From: JBPBQZ01 sp050955105
GTDB taxonomy: Bacteria; Pseudomonadota; Gammaproteobacteria; Burkholderiales; Burkholderiaceae
DNA length: 13,971 bases
Direction: 5' to 3'
Assembly: GCA_050955105.1 (NCBI GenBank)
Contig: JBPBQZ010000075.1
Location: 1-13,971 of the forward strand
Positions 12,446 through 13,971 of this stretch are shown in pieces. How positions within the stretch are numbered: position 1 is the stretch's first letter; every line of letters starts with the position of its first letter. Made by a program: the position numbers and the translations under genes. The notes under the pieces were generated by a model. The model did not search any database. It was not told where the DNA came from and worked only from the letters and a program-made list of their open reading frames with translations.

Positions 12446-13552
12446 ATGAACATTAATTTTTTCACTGCAGCGATGAGAAGCAGTCAATCGAAGGTCTTGG
12501 CAATTCTTACTCTCGTCGTGCTCGGGTCGCCGCCCGGACTCTCGCAGGCCGCGGATTCGATACCGGCGAAGCCGACGCAGCTTGTTATGAACGTCTACGC
12601 CGGCGTGTACGAAGCCTGCGTCCGTCAAACAGTTTTGCCGCGTTTCGAAACCGATTCGGGTATCAAACTGGTGTTGGTAACGAATGCTCCGCCGCTGGCG
12701 AAACTGCAGGCTGAAGGAGACGCGCCCGAAATCGACGTTATGCTGGGAGGCGCCGTAGACGTTCTCGCCGCGTCGAATCAGGGCCTGCTGACGCCGCTCA
12801 CGACGGCTAATGTGCGAGGTGCCAACGACATCCTGCCGGCGCTGCAGAAGGTTGGGTATGTGTCAGGCAAACCGATGGCGATTCCCATCGCCTTTAACGC
12901 CTTGGGCTTGGCGTACGACGCCTCCCAATGGCAAACCCCTCCCACCTCCTGGTTCGATTTAGTCTCACCGAAGACTCCCGGCCGCATCGCGGTACGTCAA
13001 CCCGATCTGGAAAACACGGTGGGATGGCTGGCCATGATCGCGCGCTCCCAGAATGGCAAATGGCCGACCGAATTGTCGGATTACGCGCCCGCTCTACAGC
13101 TGGTAAAGGCCAATCTGCGGCCGAGACTTGCCGTGCTGGTGCAAAACTCGGGGGCATTTGCCGCGGCCTTTTCGAACGAACATGTGTCCCTCGCCGTCGG
13201 CATGGACTCGCTGACCGCAAACGTCGCAAAGAAGACCGGCTTGCCGATTCAATTCGCCGTTCCCAAAGAGGGCGCCATCCTTACGCCGACGCTGGCGGCA
13301 ATCACCAGAACGCCTAATTCCTATTGGGCGGCGCGCCTGATCGAAACGATGCTTGATCCCGCCGTGCAGAGCCAGTTCTATCAATGCGGCCAATATCGCC
13401 CATCCAATGCCAAAGCCACGACGACGCAGAATTCGAATTCGTCTGCGAGCGCGAGCGCTAAGGACGCATCGGTGGTGGCGGTCCCATGGGAAAAGGTCGT
13501 GCCGGTGGCGCGGCCGTTGGGACAGCTTTTCTTGAAAGCGCTCAACGATTAA
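12446..13552 (+). CDS. Periplasmic ABC-transporter solute-binding protein (family 1 / PotD-like)
   Basis: This 368-aa secreted protein captures a small solute for the transporter encoded downstream. A Sec signal peptide is clear: positively charged RSSQSK, hydrophobic VLAILTLVVLG (17-27), then a likely cut after SQA (33-35). The mature part has the family pattern: LVMNVYAGVYE near the start, then DVMLGGAVDVLAASNQGLL, AIPIAFNALGLAYD, SWFDLVSPKTPGRIAV and PTLAAITRTPNSYWAARLIE. This resembles the iron/polyamine/small organic ion group; the ligand cannot be named. A Thr/Asn/Ser/Ala-rich stretch, about residues 323-342, interrupts the C-terminal lobe. The start is uncertain: ATG 12446 and ATG 12473 are both possible, with weak Shine-Dalgarno sites, and the latter would begin MRSSQSK. 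It diverges from the hydrolase operon and precedes the ABC ATPase by 57 bases, suggesting uptake of that pathway's substrate. Confidence 0.9.
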   Translation: MNINFFTAAMRSSQSKVLAILTLVVLGSPPGLSQAADSIPAKPTQLVMNVYAGVYEACVRQTVLPRFETDSGIKLVLVTNAPPLAKLQAEGDAPEIDVMLGGAVDVLAASNQGLLTPLTTANVRGANDILPALQKVGYVSGKPMAIPIAFNALGLAYDASQWQTPPTSWFDLVSPKTPGRIAVRQPDLENTVGWLAMIARSQNGKWPTELSDYAPALQLVKANLRPRLAVLVQNSGAFAAAFSNEHVSLAVGMDSLTANVAKKTGLPIQFAVPKEGAILTPTLAAITRTPNSYWAARLIETMLDPAVQSQFYQCGQYRPSNAKATTTQNSNSSASASAKDASVVAVPWEKVVPVARPLGQLFLKALND

Positions 13553-13609
13553 AGGCTCCTCTCGATTCCGAGCCGCAGCCTCCCCTGGACATTTCTCTCG
13601 CAAGTACTC

Positions 13610-13971
13610 ATGGCATCGACGCCTTCGCCCGTAAAGCTGGATCAGGTCACCTTCCGGTACTCATCGGATAGCCCCTCGCACGGAGTGCCGGCGAACCTCG
13701 ATGCGCTCTCGCTCGAGATCAACGGCGGAGAATTCCTGTCTTTGCTGGGTCCTAGCGGCTGTGGGAAGACAACCACCCTGAAGCTGTTGGCCGGACTGCT
13801 CACACCGGATCATGGCGAGGTTTTCATCGGCTCGCGCCGCGTGACGAAGGTTCCCAGCCATCAGCGCAACATCGGCATGGTTTTTCAAAATTACGCGCTC
13901 TTTCCACACCTGACGGCGGCACAGAACGTCGCGTTTCCGCTTCGCATGAAGCGAAAACTCGACCCTGGCGC
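13610..13971 (+). CDS. ABC-transporter ATP-binding protein (importer type), 3'-truncated by the window
   Basis: The ATG at 13610 opens a frame that runs off the window after 120 full codons. The visible part has VKLDQVTFRY (8-17), a Walker A GPSGCGKTTTLKLLAGL (47-63), and the Q-loop region NIGMVFQNYALFPHLTAAQN (87-106) with Gln93. NYALFPHLT is characteristic of the PotA/CysA/MalK-like importer ATPases. The signature motif, Walker B and regulatory domain would lie beyond the window edge. It follows the solute-binding protein by 57 bases on the same strand and should energise the same importer; permease genes are expected next. No strong Shine-Dalgarno is visible before the chosen start. Confidence 0.9.
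   Translation, partial: MASTPSPVKLDQVTFRYSSDSPSHGVPANLDALSLEINGGEFLSLLGPSGCGKTTTLKLLAGLLTPDHGEVFIGSRRVTKVPSHQRNIGMVFQNYALFPHLTAAQNVAFPLRMKRKLDPG

Overview
The window looks like the chromosome of a GC-rich betaproteobacterium, most likely Burkholderiales (Burkholderia, Paraburkholderia or a relative). This is inferred from base composition, codon use and the gene families. No rRNA, tRNA, CRISPR array, insertion sequence or attachment site was found. The window opens inside a methyltransferase gene and closes inside an ABC-transporter ATPase gene.

Layout. (1) 1-1676 is an alkylation-damage block on the + strand. It holds an O6-methylguanine-DNA methyltransferase, a short relic of a second Ada-type methyltransferase that has lost its active site, a 2-oxoglutarate/Fe(II) oxygenase of the DNA-damage type with an altered metal motif, and a free-standing Ada-type metal-binding domain. 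A GC-rich hairpin closes the block. (2) 1781-2857 is a heat-shock operon of two Hsp20 chaperones. It has a near-consensus sigma-32 promoter, a leader that can fold the Shine-Dalgarno into a hairpin (a likely RNA thermometer), and a terminator. (3) A 61-codon gene of unknown function with a very strong Shine-Dalgarno runs the other way at 2861-3046. (4) 3212-6775 is a three-gene signalling module: an unrecognised 144-aa protein, a double-domain KaiC-like ATPase coupled to it by an ATGA overlap, and a GGDEF-histidine kinase fusion. (5) 6844-12100 on the - strand carries, in transcription order, a hydantoinase/dihydroorotase-like amidohydrolase, an M20 N-carbamoyl/allantoate-type amidohydrolase, a LysR regulator and a semialdehyde-type aldehyde dehydrogenase. 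(6) From 12446 on the + strand, diverging from block 5, come a periplasmic solute-binding protein and the start of an ABC ATPase.

How they work together. Blocks 5 and 6 read as one uptake-and-catabolism locus. The transporter would import a small nitrogenous compound, the two hydrolases would open a cyclic amide or ureide and remove its carbamoyl or amide group, and the dehydrogenase would oxidise a semialdehyde product under LysR control. The substrate cannot be named from sequence. Block 4 has no KaiA or KaiB nearby, so it is unlikely to be a circadian clock. It looks like a KaiC-like ATPase tied to c-di-GMP and phosphorelay signalling, and it is the best candidate here for an undescribed system.
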